NCBI RefSeq assembly: GCF_037975245.1
Contig: NC_092563.1
Location: 13,940,001 to 14,004,000, forward strand
DNA from: Apostichopus japonicus
Lineage: Eukaryota > Echinodermata > Holothuroidea > Aspidochirotida > Stichopodidae
DNA length: 64,000 bases
Direction of reading: 5' to 3'
Made by a program: the position numbers and the translations under genes. The notes beneath the pieces are model-generated. The model was not told the DNA's origin, made no database searches, and saw only the letters and a list, made by a program, of their open reading frames with translations. Position 1 is the stretch's first letter. Each line of letters opens with the position of its first letter. Of this stretch, positions 11,658 to 23,631 are shown one piece after another.

Positions 11658-14623
11658 TATCTAAAGTTGTCCATTTTTGGTCTTATACTGTAAAGATTTA
11701 ACTATAATGCTATGAAGGAGGTGCTTTTATAATTTTACATTGCTAACTGTTCATAGTCTCTCTTTGATTACTGATTTACACATGCAAAATATCACTGTGA
11801 AAATTGCCAAAACATCATTTCTCGAATTTCATTTTATGGTGTTATTGAATGCTCTTATCCCTTTTCATCATTAAAAAAACTTTCCTAAAAGGCAAAGACG
11901 AAAATTTGCAACCTCGAATAATTTGAAAATATTTCCAGTTGCCTTATACATTTACTACCGCAATAATGATAAAGAGAATAGCTGTCATGCACCTACCAGT
12001 GGGACAACCTTTTCTGAAGCAGTCTTCGTTTCGAAACTTCAGTTCGTTTTCTTTCGTTCTTACTTTTCACGATGATAATTATTTAATTGGGAAGTTTCTT
12101 AATAAACTTCTCGGTATGCTCTTTGTCTTCATTCATTAAGCAAACTTAAAAAATATTCGCTGTGATATAATGTTGAGCACTTTGTATTTTAACTGCTTTC
12201 ATAATTGTGATTAAATGGTGAAATTAATTTTGATATCTTGAAGACTGTTAAGAAACACTGCCATCAGTTCTCCACATGGTATATCTAGTTTGATTTTTTT
12301 TTTGAGAATCAACCCTTTAAAGATGTCAAGCTTATCAATGAAAGTGGCTGGACTACTATAGTCTAACAACATGCAGACCATTATCAGGTCAGTTCTACCT
12401 CAGATGAAACACACACAAAAATTTGATAGGAAAACAGATGAATTTTGAGATCCTCAAATAACTTGTTTTACAATGGATAATTACATCATTGACAAAGATA
12501 AATGGTGTTGAGTCTTGGTTTTTGTTGTTGGTGGTTACTTCTACGGATAAATAAAATAAGTTGTAACTTAAGATACTTAATCATCGAATATTACTACACA
12601 CGTGGGCAAAGTGCCGTCTGCGAGCAGCATGCCACCCTCTTGCGAATTGCCCGTGGCCCGCGAGGTCTTCAGAACACTTATTACGCTCCCCACAGTACCC
12701 TATGATATCTGAGCAATTCAATTTTTTACCCAACCATTAATAAACTGAATAACGAATTCGATTGAATGACCAAAAGGGAAAATGGGAAATTTTGGCTAAT
12801 TTGAATATTTAGGTCAGTGATGGCCTAATTATGCTAGAAGTAATACTTTAACAAAACAGAATTGGACAGTGGATTAATCACGTAGAACATGGTGAGATGT
12901 TTCGTTTCTGTATAAGATTGCAATTTCATCTTTGCCATGAGAACTGGTACACCGTAAAGAGTTTAACAAATGGCCCGCAGCAGATACGGTACAGAATATC
13001 GCCGTGGCCCGTAAAATCAATTTCTTGCCCAACTGTGATGTAAACTGTGTAACAAAACTTTATAATACCAATCTGAGGGTGCCTTATTTGGCAAGATGTT
13101 AGGATTGCATTGGTGCCGATTAATAGATATGTATTTATGTAACATAAATCATCGGTGGTATTGGCGATTGATGGACCAACGAGATGACTAACAAGTTTTG
13201 GCATTAGCGAACACCCACCCCCCCTCCCCCTTTTGAGCTAAAAGACACAGCAAAATATCATAGCCAAGACCACCATATCCACATACACACAGAGAGGCTC
13301 AATGTTCACTCAACCAAAACGTTAAAGACAAAATGAGCACTATAAAAGTGTCGGGTGTTTGACATTTTGCCTCTGGAGTGGTATCGCTTAGGTGGTATCT
13401 TTCACTGTTGTTTGGTTTGACATCTTTTTGCAAACATTTCTGCTGTTCTTATAAAAAATTGACCTATGTTTCTTTGAAAGGCTGGCATACAGTGGCATGA
13501 TCTGCTATTGTGCAATTGTGAATTTATAGATTTGAAGAAAATCAACTTTGTGGTATTCCAATATATTTTTTTTGGGGGGGGGGGTGGGGGGGGTCCCAAA
13601 GTTGCTTACTGAGAATAGTGAATAGATATGCTTATGTCTTTTTGTCAATAGCTTAACAGTTAATACTATTGTCAAATTGTAGTGAATACAATTTTGTGCA
13701 AAATAGTTGCAAAGTTAAACATAGAACATGAAGTATATTTTGCTGACAATGAAAAACTTTATTTAGGCTTGGCAGGTTGGGTGCCCCTGATTGATTTATT
13801 GACTTGAAGCCATGAATTGATTTGTATAGGTTTACATTTTTTTTGTATAAATAAAACTTGGCAAAAGTTCCAAAAAGAGCAAACATGGGGGAAAAAATCA
13901 ATTGGCAAAACAGTCTATACATATATATTGTGGTTCTTTAGTTCTTATTGTGTTTTGGCAAAGCAACAGCAAATATTTAAAACTGTATATTTGTTTAATA
14001 GCCATTATCTGTTATTAAGTTATGTAACTGGTGACAGGTTTAGGCATTTTTTTATCCTTTTTTTTATTGTCTTTTTTTTTCTGTGTCATTTGCTTTTCTG
14101 TTTTTTACCGCTTGTGGACTTTGATCTTTCTCTACTTGAATAATCTGCCATAAAAGAAACTATTTCAGACTATTTTAGACTGTCACAATATCTCTGGAGA
14201 ATAAAGTATCGGGCAAAGTGATGATGATAGGTCCTCAGCTTTTGTTCATAGCTTTTAAATACAAAATCGATTGCGGTAATTATCAAATTTATTTCCGAGA
14301 AAATTTTCACACGGTCGCAAGTGTTTGGTCAGTCCTTTTATGATGATAACTTTTTATCGGGCGATAAAGATCAAGTTCTGAAAGTGAAATTATGACGTAC
14401 TATGGGCGTAGTAGTACTAGCAAAGCTGTTGTTGACTTTGCTTTAAATTACAACTGACTGGGTGGGTGTCTATATAGTTTATCCTGCTGTCCCTCTGTCT
14501 ATGGATCTACGTGTCTGTTTAGACAAATTTGCATGGAAGGCCGTATGTGCATGGTCCACCCTATGATCATGTGATCATGTATGGTTTACCTCCAAGTTCC
14601 CCTAATCCTTCCTCTCATTTTGC
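11658..14623. other. Non-genic stretch
   Basis: No supported gene. It contains poly-C/poly-G runs (13216-13230 and 13568-13595), T-rich tracts near 14049-14105, and a GC-richer patch at 12600-12690. A 92-codon minus-strand frame at 12926-13204 has no recognisable domain. Confidence 0.5.
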
Positions 14624-14627
14624 TTAA

Positions 14628-14988
14628 AGGGTGTGAAGACTCGCGCACAAGGAAACGTCTCATGCCAGTGATCTGACCTAGTTTCGAATGAGGTGTACTA
14701 AACAGAAGTGTTAGACACCACCATCGATCCCAGAAAATACACACACAGCTTGCTACCGTTGGTAATTAGACACTAGTGTACATTCAATACATACAGCTAC
14801 GGTCAGTACCCACAACACAGTGTACATAGCAGCGATGGACATCTCAGGTCTAGATAAAAGATAACAAGGTATCACGATTCACTACTGTCTGCATTTTGTA
14901 GCGACAAGAAGAAAACTTCACTTGCAAGCAACGGAAAGTTAACTTTTTCAGAGCGTGGCGCACGGTTTGGGGCGAGTCTTCAATGCCT
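14628..14988 (-). mobile_element. TTAA-target MITE family A, copy 1
   Basis: This 361-bp element is an inverted relative of the copy at 46441-46833. Its left end begins AGGGTGTGAAGACTCGCGC after TTAA at 14624-14627. Its right end, ending GAGTCTTCAATGCCT, is followed by ATAA, a one-base change from TTAA. The body aligns with the 46.4 kb copy on the opposite strand throughout. It has no coding capacity, so it is non-autonomous. The TTAA target and AG/AGG start fit Kolobok-type mobilisation; piggyBac ends normally begin with CCC. Confidence 0.85.
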
Positions 14989-15120
14989 ATAAATTCTCTC
15001 CTTCCCCTTCCCTTATTATCCTTGAAAGATCCAAAACCCACAGCAAACCCAATATAATCTTGGAGTCATCATAGAGTGGGACATGTAGATGAGACACAAT
15101 CATTTATATCCAAGTTCTTA

Positions 15121-15143
15121 AAAAAAAAAAAAAAAAAAAAAAA
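15121..15143. repeat. Poly-A tract
   Basis: An uninterrupted A run of about 23. No retroelement body is visible just upstream. Confidence 0.9.
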
Positions 15144-15600
15144 TCTAAATTTAAGAGTATGGATTAGTTCAAATTATCATTTTGATATTTGATAATTGTT
15201 GCCATGTGACTATATGTTGTACTGCCATCAAGCATTTCTGATTTGACGCTCTTGGGTCAGCCTATCAGGTGTTCTTGTTTTTTCTTGTTGATTTGCACAA
15301 CCTTAAGAGTGCATACCTGTACAGTTGACTCTATGTTTATTCAATCAAATAAGAAAAAAATGGTGAAACAATGAATACCATTCAGATATTTTATAAAGTA
15401 CCCTTGAACGGTTGAATTAATTTAGGGCTCTGCCCATTTTAACAAGGGAACAAAAAAAAAGCATTAAAATTAGGTAATATCTCCACCTGGCACTAAAAAA
15501 ATTCTGTTTTGTTAACTTTTTTTCAAAAGGCAAAATAATTCTTAATGTATTTTGTGTGCAAGCTGTTATTTTCATCGCGTAAGGGTGGAATATTTCACAC

Positions 15601-15867
15601 ATTCTTGCAAGGAACGAAAAAATTGACAAAAGTATCATTTTCTCAAACATCCTGCACGGGGTCATTCTGTCATATTTGGATTATGGTAGTATTATATGGC
15701 TTTGGTATGATTCCATTCCTACGAGATAGAAAAGAAGAAAAAAAACAGTCTGTGAACTTAAACAAAACAATGCTGGGGTACATCCTGTTTATTCTCATCA
15801 ATTGTATAACAAAGACTCACTTGCTCTCGATATATTTGGAAAAGTTTTTTCACAACGATCAAATATG
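15601..15867 (+). pseudogene. LINE reverse-transcriptase C-terminal fragment (decayed)
   Basis: In the frame through 15649-15720 the translation contains ILSYLDYGSIIW (15664-15699). This matches the pattern of non-LTR retrotransposon reverse transcriptases just after the palm (typically hLDYxSxxWg). Upstream in the same frame is a KIDKSIIF-like segment. After one in-frame stop (about 15727), LKQNNAG continues in frame about 24 residues past the Trp, at the place of the family's LQNRAAR-like motif. The fragment has no endonuclease, palm or 3' end that I can find, so it is a 5'-truncated, mutated relic. The clade (CR1, Jockey or RTE-like) cannot be set from this short piece. Confidence 0.5.
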
Positions 15868-17172
15868 AAATCTTAAAAAAATAATTGTCAAAATATTTTA
15901 TGGTGGAAATATTTACCTAAACCCACTTTCTCAAATTGTTGCTAAAACTCGTAAAATAGAATGACAATATTGGAAAAGGTTAGTTTACGATCAGAAAAAA
16001 AAAAATAAATAAAAAAATTCCTACAAGTTAAAGTAGATTGGCTTCAAATTTATAAGCTTTTGACACCATAATATATGTATTCATGAAGGGCGCAAACTAC
16101 CTTTTGTAAGACAGCATGACTTGCAATTTGCACTCCTTGTTTTTTCCACACTGTCCACAGCCAAACAAAGAGCTTAATTGTGCCTGGGAACGGGATTGGT
16201 GGGGGGGGAGGGGGGTGGGGGAGGCATCCGTTGTGGGAAGATGAGACAGGATGATGTTGCTAGTGACAGACAATAGCAATACCTGCTCTTGAGCATCTTG
16301 AAGAGACAATTGCAAAAATGATCATCTAAATTTATAGGGGGGGCGGGGGTCAGAGGCCAGTGCATATAATCATTTGTCTAATCTGGCATGATTTTCTCCT
16401 GGTAATGTTCTAATAGTTTCTGCTCTAGACTAGGTATCCCAGTCACTTTGATTGGTGATCGGGCCTCTGTCATATTAAGGTTAACAAATTTCCCCCAAGA
16501 AACATAAAAAAGTGGTCACAAAATATAGCCTGGACTGATAAAAGTTAAAGTTTTAAAGAAATGACTGGTTGTTGACATCCACAGTCATCTTTTAATATTA
16601 AAATTGCTCAATTGCGAGGCCACTGACAGTCACCCTTTCGTAAATGGCTCGATTGCTGTATATGGATTGACTAACAAAGGTTAATGATATTTATTTTTAA
16701 TCATAATGCAATGCAAACCTTTACCTCCAACTCGTCTCGCTCTATCTCTTTTTTATCTTTTTCTTATTCTTTTGTGAAACTGCAAAATATTTGCAAAATG
16801 AAGTTATTATATATATAGTTCCCACAATAGTTGTTATAAAAGAGCACAAAAATATGCCATTAACTAAAAATGCGTGGAAGGTGTAACTTTTATGCCTGTG
16901 ACGACTGACGTACTATGTCCTTTTTTTAACAACAATAACTTAATTCAATGGAGAATTTATGGTATTGAGTCAACTAATAAAATGAGCATGCTGACACCTA
17001 ATGCGAAGGTCTACAGACCTTTTCATTTGGAAGATAGATTTCTTGTATCGTAGGACCATTTATTTTTATTAATCATGTAGGGATTATACCCGTGCACTAT
17101 TTCCACCTGTTCATTGTGTATATAGTGCCTCCTCCCCTTCTGACATGCCCCCTTGCTATTTGTGGCATGATA
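15868..17172. other. Non-genic stretch
   Basis: It contains a poly-G block (16200-16220) and another G-rich run near 16336-16350. No gene is visible. Confidence 0.55.
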
Positions 17173-17216
17173 GTATATTTACATATATGTATATTAATAT
17201 ATATATATATATATAA

Positions 17217-17266
<50 letters not shown>

Positions 17267-17279
17267 GTATATATATATG

Positions 17280-17319
<40 letters not shown>

Positions 17320-17326
17320 TGTGTGC

Positions 17327-17358
<32 letters not shown>

Positions 17359-17372
17359 ATATTATATTTAAT
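17173..17372. repeat. (TA)n microsatellite
   Basis: About 200 bp of TA dinucleotides with TG and TAAA interruptions. Long Tyr/Ile frames across it on both strands are artefacts. Confidence 0.95.
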
Positions 17373-17714
17373 AAGTGCACAGTGCATACCTGCACTTATA
17401 GATCCTTCATCATGAGTCTAGTTAGGCCCCCTAGTTATTACAAGTTAACATATACCTTACGCCTATATAATGCCCTTTTAATAGCTATTAAGCAACAATT
17501 ATTAAACGAATGATTTCATATACTGACTACTAACATTAGTAGATCAATTATATATTTATTTTGACCAACATTAAATATGTATATTGTTTTTATCCCATTT
17601 TTGCCCCCCCCCCACCCTATCCCCTCATAATTAAATCTGAGTCACTTGTTCATTACACTGGCTTTCCCAGGTCTTCTCTCTCACCCACACTAACCCACCC
17701 ACACACAGAAAACG

Positions 17715-17751
17715 ACAATAATAATAATAATAATAATAATGATAATAATAT
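17715..17751. repeat. (AAT)n microsatellite
   Basis: Repeated aat/gat triplets are visible. Confidence 0.9.
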
Positions 17752-17854
17752 CTGGGCTCAGCAGCATTGCAGATGTATTGTTTTCATATTCTATGAGTAC
17801 TGATCAACCATTCCAGGATCTAAAGTCTTGCTGCTAACTGGTCATGCTTTATTT

Positions 17855-17945
17855 ACTTTCTTTGTAAAGTGCCTTGAGCAGTGACTTTTGTCGACTGATT
17901 TGGTGCCATATAAGTCTCATTTATTATGATGATTATTATTATTTA
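17855..17945 (+). mobile_element. SINE/LINE-like 3' tail with (ATT)n end
   Basis: The segment gtaaagtgccttgagca (17865-17881), followed by ggtgccatataagt (17901-17914) and an ATT-rich end, resembles a 3' tail common to invertebrate SINEs and their partner LINEs (form gtaaagcgccttgag...ggcgctatataa). No tRNA head is seen upstream, so this is a 3' remnant. The recognition is from memory of the motif and is moderate. Confidence 0.45.
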
Positions 17946-18147
17946 ACTTGTCTTGATAATAATATCTAGAAGGAGTCATATATAGTAAAATAAGTCATAA
18001 CTGCTGTGCTGTTATATATAAACATAACAATAAACACTTTTGTTTGTACTATCTTTGCTCCAGACAAACACACTTTTATGTAGCAAAATTCATTTTCAAA
18101 AAGGTTAACAAACTTGGGACCCAATCCAAACTTTAAAAAGATTTGAA

Positions 18148-18716
18148 AGGATTGGTTCAGGTGTCTGACATGTCTATCTTGTATGAAAGAGCTTAAAAAG
18201 ACAAACAGAACAGTGAAGAAACTACCATGATAGCATGCTCTGTTAAGGAGATATCACACTTTGAAGATTTCAAAATTTCTTTGCAAATGACTGGTGTAGA
18301 AAGACTAACTGTGAGGGTGTGATGTCACATCCTCACTTCAACATGTGTCGATATATTTCATTCAAAAATAATTACATTTTTTGTCACAAATCTAAAAAAA
18401 TATAATCAAACATTCTTCAGATGTTAAATCTCAAATACTTCCCTTGACACATATGAGATCTCCTGACGTATCTTTTGGTTGTAAGTCATAAAATCTTACA
18501 AAATATTTTAATAAAATAACAAAGATTTTTCAGGACTATGAGGATATGATGTCACAGCTAGTCTGATTTCAGCAGTTTCTACACAATCAGATAGAACTTA
18601 AAACTTGAATATCTCCTAAACGGAAAAAGATATTTGAATAATTTCTTCACTATTTGGGTTTCTTTTATTGTCCTCTTTCATATAAGATAAACATGTTTGA
18701 CACCTGAACTAGTCCT
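18148..18716. mobile_element. TTAA-target MITE family B with about 43-bp inverted termini
   Basis: The left end (from 18148, AGGATTGGTTCAGGTGTC) and the reverse complement of the right end (ending 18716, AGGACTAGTTCAGGTGTC) match for about 43 bp with a few substitutions, through a shared TATGAAAGAG. TTAA flanks the right side (18717-18720). The left flank reads TTGAA, which is TTAA with one inserted G. The interior has no coding frame. A non-autonomous DNA transposon using TTAA targets is the best reading. Confidence 0.85.
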
Positions 18717-18786
18717 TTAATCTGGGACATCAGACAAAACTTATAATGCAGGTTGCTGCCATATTTAGCTCATTCTGTAGCTATAG

Positions 18787-19120
18787 CAGGGTTTGGGCAA
18801 CCATTTTGAATGAATGGGCCAGATATAAGGAGTGAAAAATGTACTGGGCCGCACCTAACCAACCACCTGCTGTTGATTTCAAACCTTTGATTCCGAGGAC
18901 GTTGTTAAATATCAATACAGTACAGTTGATAATTAATGGTGATACTAGACTTACCTGACAGCATCAATAGTGCCGATAAATTCTAATCAGCTACCTCGTT
19001 TTTTGTGATAATGTAAAATAGATTGATTTTTTTTTTTAATATCTTGAGACATCTCACAGGCCGCAAACAAATCACTGGCAGGCCGCATGTGGCCCGTGGG
19101 CCGTAGGTTGCCCACCCCAG
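18787..19120. mobile_element. hAT-type MITE, CAGGGGTGGGCAACC family, copy 1
   Basis: The ends CAGGGTTTGGGCAACC and GGTTGCCCACCCCAG are inverted. They are flanked by an exact 8-bp direct repeat, agctatag, at 18779-18786 and 19121-19128. An 8-bp target duplication with CAG...CTG-like ends is the hAT signature. The 334-bp body has no coding capacity. It starts only about 70 bp beyond the family B TTAA element. Confidence 0.92.
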
Positions 19121-19689
19121 AGCTATAGTCAGACCCTTTCGAGTGCAAAAACAGTCACAGCTAAATTTTGGTAAACATTTGCTATAAGCTAGTAAGGAGA
19201 TTGGGAGTTACAGTGTGTACAGGTCAAGTTCTAACCATTCACTGGAGCTGACATGGTTATAGTGTAGGAGCACCCTCATGAAAGCAAAGACATTCCAAAG
19301 AGAGGGAGGGTTGGAGAGGGGGGGGGGGTTCCATTTCTCACCTACTCAAAGCAATATTGGTAAATATAGTTTATGTTCTTCTGTCTCTTTAACAGGAAAG
19401 TTCTCATAAAGAGAGGTAGCGGAACAGAGGAGGTTCCTGTGGTTCTTACGTATAGGATCATACAGATGTGGGCACATTGACAGAGAAAGGTAAAACCATA
19501 ACTCCTCTCTCTCAAGGTGGTTCCAACCATAAGGGAAATTGAGTTGGTGGAAACCATAAATTTATTAATAGCAGTGAGTAAGAAAATATTAATTAATAGT
19601 CACTTGAAAGTACATGGTTTTGTTTGGAAATTTGATAATACTCCAATTGTGGGTAATAAAATTTTTTGGTTCCTTACTGGAAGGAAAGG

Positions 19690-19960
19690 AACCTATGCAG
19701 TCAGGATTGGGTGTGTATGTGTGTGTGTGTATGCATATGTGCGTCTGTGACCCTTGCTTCGGTCCATGATAACTCAACAACAGAGTGGATGGATATTTGT
19801 CATATTTGCTATTTAGATGTTTTATAGTGAGGTGGTGATCTTATGAATATTAATGAGGTTATGGGATCAAATGTACAAATCTTTACATTGTAATAACTCT
19901 ACAACCTTAACGGATTTGTCTGGTGGAAGATTTTGATACATTGTCCTTGTAGTTATTATT
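19690..19960. repeat. Dispersed repeat with TG-rich tract
   Basis: A TG-rich tract (about 19710-19745) is followed by a segment (aataactctacaacctta near 19891) related to the GGGCCC-type repeats at 20.9 and 55-56 kb. Confidence 0.45.
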
Positions 19961-20894
19961 TTTCTCTTTCTAACCATGTAAAAATTGTCCCCATTCGACG
20001 TTTTCTTCTTGTAGAAATCTGGTTTTCAAATTCACCAGTTTCTCACCAAAAGTACCGTTTGTTCGAACACATCAATATGGTGACTGACGTAGCGCTGGCA
20101 AATAGGGCAAAACAGGCGACTTGAAGTTAGCAATCCCATTTTCGCAGCCAATACACTCTCACGTGTACACCAAAGGTGATTGCCTATTACATATAACATG
20201 CATATTGCGAGCAACAGCCTACCATGCCCAGTTGGTATACGTATAGCGTTGCACATAATATACTCTCACACTCAAACCACAGTTCATAAATTGTTCTTCG
20301 AAATCGCTGAAATGAAATTCACGGATCAAATTAACAGTAAAAGGAAACTTGAAAAGTATTCGGAACACCGAAAGATGAAACTTGGCGGAATTGATGTCAG
20401 AGACGAATGTAGTTCCGAGAAGCTTAGGCTTCGCAGAACTGTCCAATTGTTAACTTTAGAGTAGCCTACATGCGAACATTCTTCTCTTTGGAGCTGGATA
20501 GCGCGATGTATAAACAACGAAGAGTCTGCTATTAAAACTTATCTTGAGTTAGACACAGACCACGAAAACCACCGATATACTACATATATGGCGGCTTAAG
20601 GAGTTTTTGAAAACATATCTAATTTATTAGAAATTTCACCGAAAATTAAGGAAGAAATTAATCTGTATACAAACGCAGTTTTGTTGTGATTACTGTACTG
20701 TAGGTACTGAACGGAGCGTGGGTTATGTCCCAATCTGCATTAGCATAGATGACGTCACGTTCTGTACTGTTCAAATCATATTGTAAATGTCCATCCTTAA
20801 CGATTATAAAATCGTTTCTCTGTCAAACGGAACATTAGCGTTCTCATACTTTGACAACATGTTTGGAAAATTATTTATCATTTTTTAAGGTAAC

Positions 20895-21640
20895 TTCTTT
20901 GGGCCACCAGACAATCCTTTTAAGTCGGATTATAGCCAAACTTGGTATACAGTTGTTGGTTCATAGCTGGTAATAATTTGGGCTTATTTTTTGGGCTGGG
21001 TGGGCCCAAATTTTGACACATTATTAGGACACATTCTTATGGGCCCAATATTTTTGGGACATTTTGGGCCCACATTTTCTTTACATTGGAATAACTCCAC
21101 AACCGTAAGTCAGATTGAAGCATAACTTTGTATACAGTTGTTGATTAATAGCTGGTCCATGAAGGTGTAAATTGTTGGGATCATCTGGGCCCCAAACATT
21201 CGTGGCCTATATTTGTGCCAGGTGTGCCCAAATTTTATTTCCACCTCATATTTATTTAGGACACATTCTTTGGGCCCAAATTTGTGGAGCCTAAAATGTT
21301 TGGGACCATTTGGGCCCACAGTTTCTTTACATTGCATTAATTGCAACCTTAAGTTGGATTGTAGCTAAACTTTATTGGTAGTTGTTGGTTAATAGCTGGT
21401 TCATGAAGGCCTATTTTTTTCGGACCATCTGGGCCCCAAACAGTTCTGTGCCCATATTTGGGCCAGGATTGCCCAAATTTTATTTTCATCTCAAAAGCTT
21501 TTTGGGACACGTTCTTTGGGCCCAAATTTGTGGGGCCCAATATTTTTTGGACCAGTTAGGACCACATTTTATGGGGGCAAATATATTTTTGAGCCATTTT
21601 GTTTGGGTCAAATATTTTTGGGACCAGAGTAATATTACTA
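20895..21640. repeat. Imperfect GGGCCC-rich tandem repeat, about 190-245 bp period
   Basis: Three units share a block with ggtatacagttgttgg (near 20941, 21128 and 21371) followed by blocks rich in gggccc and tttgggacca. Similar units recur at 55.7-56.35 kb. Chance frames across it are not genes. Confidence 0.85.
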
Positions 21641-22537
21641 GAAAAATGGTCTGTGTCCCAGGGACGCAAGTCCCCCAAATAGTTTGCTTCCCATAAAAAA
21701 AAAACTTGCATACCGATTGAACACCAATTGTATGACCTACTGTACTGGCGTAGTTGTAAAGATGCGATCATATCAATGCATATACTGTGTGAATGTTCTA
21801 CAGATTATATACGCCAGATGGCCCAGTGCCTCAGCTTCGCTGATTTACAGGGGTGGGCCGGGGAGAGGGGGGGGAGCAGCAAATGTTCATTTCATGTTCA
21901 ATTATTTGCAAACTTGGGGAAGGATCCTTCAAATAAACATGGAACATGTTATTCCATTGCACAGATATTATTAACTTGTATGAGCGATTGTAAACAAACC
22001 TGTAGTACCCTGATAATTCCCTTACGTTGCCTTGACACCATTCATATTTGTCTTTCAAAAGTTTTTCAACCTTACTTTTTCCTGCACTCAGGATTTTACC
22101 AAGCAGCTGGCAATCTGTACTGAATAATTTTGTTTTCGGTTTTTCTTTTATTTATGATGACTTACGTCACTAGAAACATTTCTCACCTTTCATGCCTTTC
22201 AAAATTTCATCAAGGACAAAATATTATTTACTCTATCCAAGCTTTTGTCTTGTTTCCTTACATCACTTCAGTCTGTTTGCCTCCATAATAATTTTGCCCC
22301 CCCCCCCCATCCCATTGGAGAATTGTTAATCGTTACGGTAGATTCATTTCATTCAACAACAACAACAACAACAAAAATATTTTTGGCTCACAAAATTCTT
22401 TGAATATTTCGCGATATAGTGACACACTGCACTAATTTTGTATCAGGTGAGTAGCTCTAAATTCCTAAGTCAGAATTTTTGAATATTCAACAGAGACCTA
22501 CCAAATGGCAGTCATGTGATCACTCGTACCAGATGCA
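21641..22537. other. Non-genic stretch
   Basis: It contains a G-rich run (21852-21875), a C run (22298-22309) and a (CAA)n tract (22356-22373). No gene is seen. Confidence 0.6.
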
Positions 22538-22548
22538 TGCATGTCACT

Positions 22549-22647
22549 CTATGATTTCTTTATGTAAGCTTCTTATGTAAGTCTTTTTGCTGATTCTTTT
22601 GTATTATGTGTTACGGTATTGTAAATAAATACAGGGGAAAAAAAAAA
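22549..22647 (+). mobile_element. Short poly-A retro-insertion with 11-bp target duplication
   Basis: A 99-bp insert ends with ten A residues, preceded by an AATAAA signal at about 22624. It is flanked by the direct repeat tgcatgtcact at 22538-22548 and 22648-22658. This is the hallmark of LINE-driven target-primed insertion. The source (5'-truncated LINE, SINE or mRNA end) cannot be told. Confidence 0.75.
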
Positions 22648-22658
22648 TGCATGTCACT

Positions 22659-23581
22659 GTACGCATTTATCATTATTATAACTATTATTATTCTTATTTT
22701 TGTACTGACATATAAAACTTATCATTAGGGAGCTGTGAAAAGTCGGTTATAATAGTCTAGCCTGTATTTATTAAACTTTGCAAAAGACTCAGAAAAAGAT
22801 GAAAACTCTAGATTTTTGGTAATTTTTTCTTGGGGTTTTTGTGCGCTACAGGGTGGAGGAGGTGTCAGTTGTGCAACACAACTTTATTTCTGATTTCACC
22901 CAAACTTGCAAGGCTGAGTATAAAAACCTGCCGAACTCCTGGACATGGTAATGGCATTTTGATTATATAAACTGCATTTTGTTATAGTTCAAAATAGATA
23001 TTCTGTCACTCCCCCAGACCCATAGCCAGAGTTCGGATGTTGGGGAGTTGGGGAGGGGGGGGGAGAGGTCCCAAATGTTGGCAATAAAACTCCTTAAAAG
23101 AAGGTGAAGGGAAGGGTCCTCCTTTCCCCTATGAGAAAATATTGTTTCGATAAGGACCAGGCATGGAAGCAAATGGTACATGCTTCAAAAAAAAAATTCA
23201 TAGTTTTATTTATTGGTTCGTGCTTCAAAATTTTCTTTCATAGTTTTATTTTTTATTTTTTCTATTTTTTTTTGGGGGGGGAGGCAGGAACAGCATTTAG
23301 TTTTGAAACTAAAATGGATAAACTACCATATTCATAATGTCTTGATTAAAAATGAAATCAACATGATGTTACTGGACTGCAAATGTAGAATGCATGCCCA
23401 AGCTGCCCAGTATTAGTGGACACTCAACGTAAAATTCCCACTCTTATGCCATGGAATGGCCCTTCCTTTAATGATTGAATGTTTTGTAGCTTGTGGCAAA
23501 ATTGGTAATCCACACAGTTTATTCATGCATTTGCAGTGCATCTGTAGCATTGTGAGGTCACTATAGTTTTCTAAACCATAT
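22659..23581. other. Non-genic stretch
   Basis: It contains poly-G runs (about 23053-23062 and 23273-23282) and a two-copy 'ttcatagttttatt' segment near 23199-23253. No gene is recognisable. Confidence 0.55.

Positions 23582-23628
<47 letters not shown>
23582..23628. repeat. (TA)n microsatellite
   Basis: A TA tract directly upstream of composite tRNA-like copy 3. Confidence 0.95.
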
Positions 23629-23629
<1 letters not shown>

Positions 23630-23631
23630 GA

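Noticed and set aside
12926-13204. 92-codon minus-strand frame with mixed composition
   Set aside because: No domain recognised, no splice or neighbour support. Nearby 'tggcccg' strings hinted at a hAT MITE but no inverted ends were found.
17097-17513. Several 80-96 codon frames rich in Tyr and Ile
   Set aside because: They are translations of (TA)n. The same pattern recurs at every TA tract (23.7, 29.8, 40.0 and 54.3 kb).
20308-20463. Charged frame (Lys/Arg/Glu-rich) possibly an exon
   Set aside because: Short, no family resemblance, and overlapping frames on the other strand are equally open.
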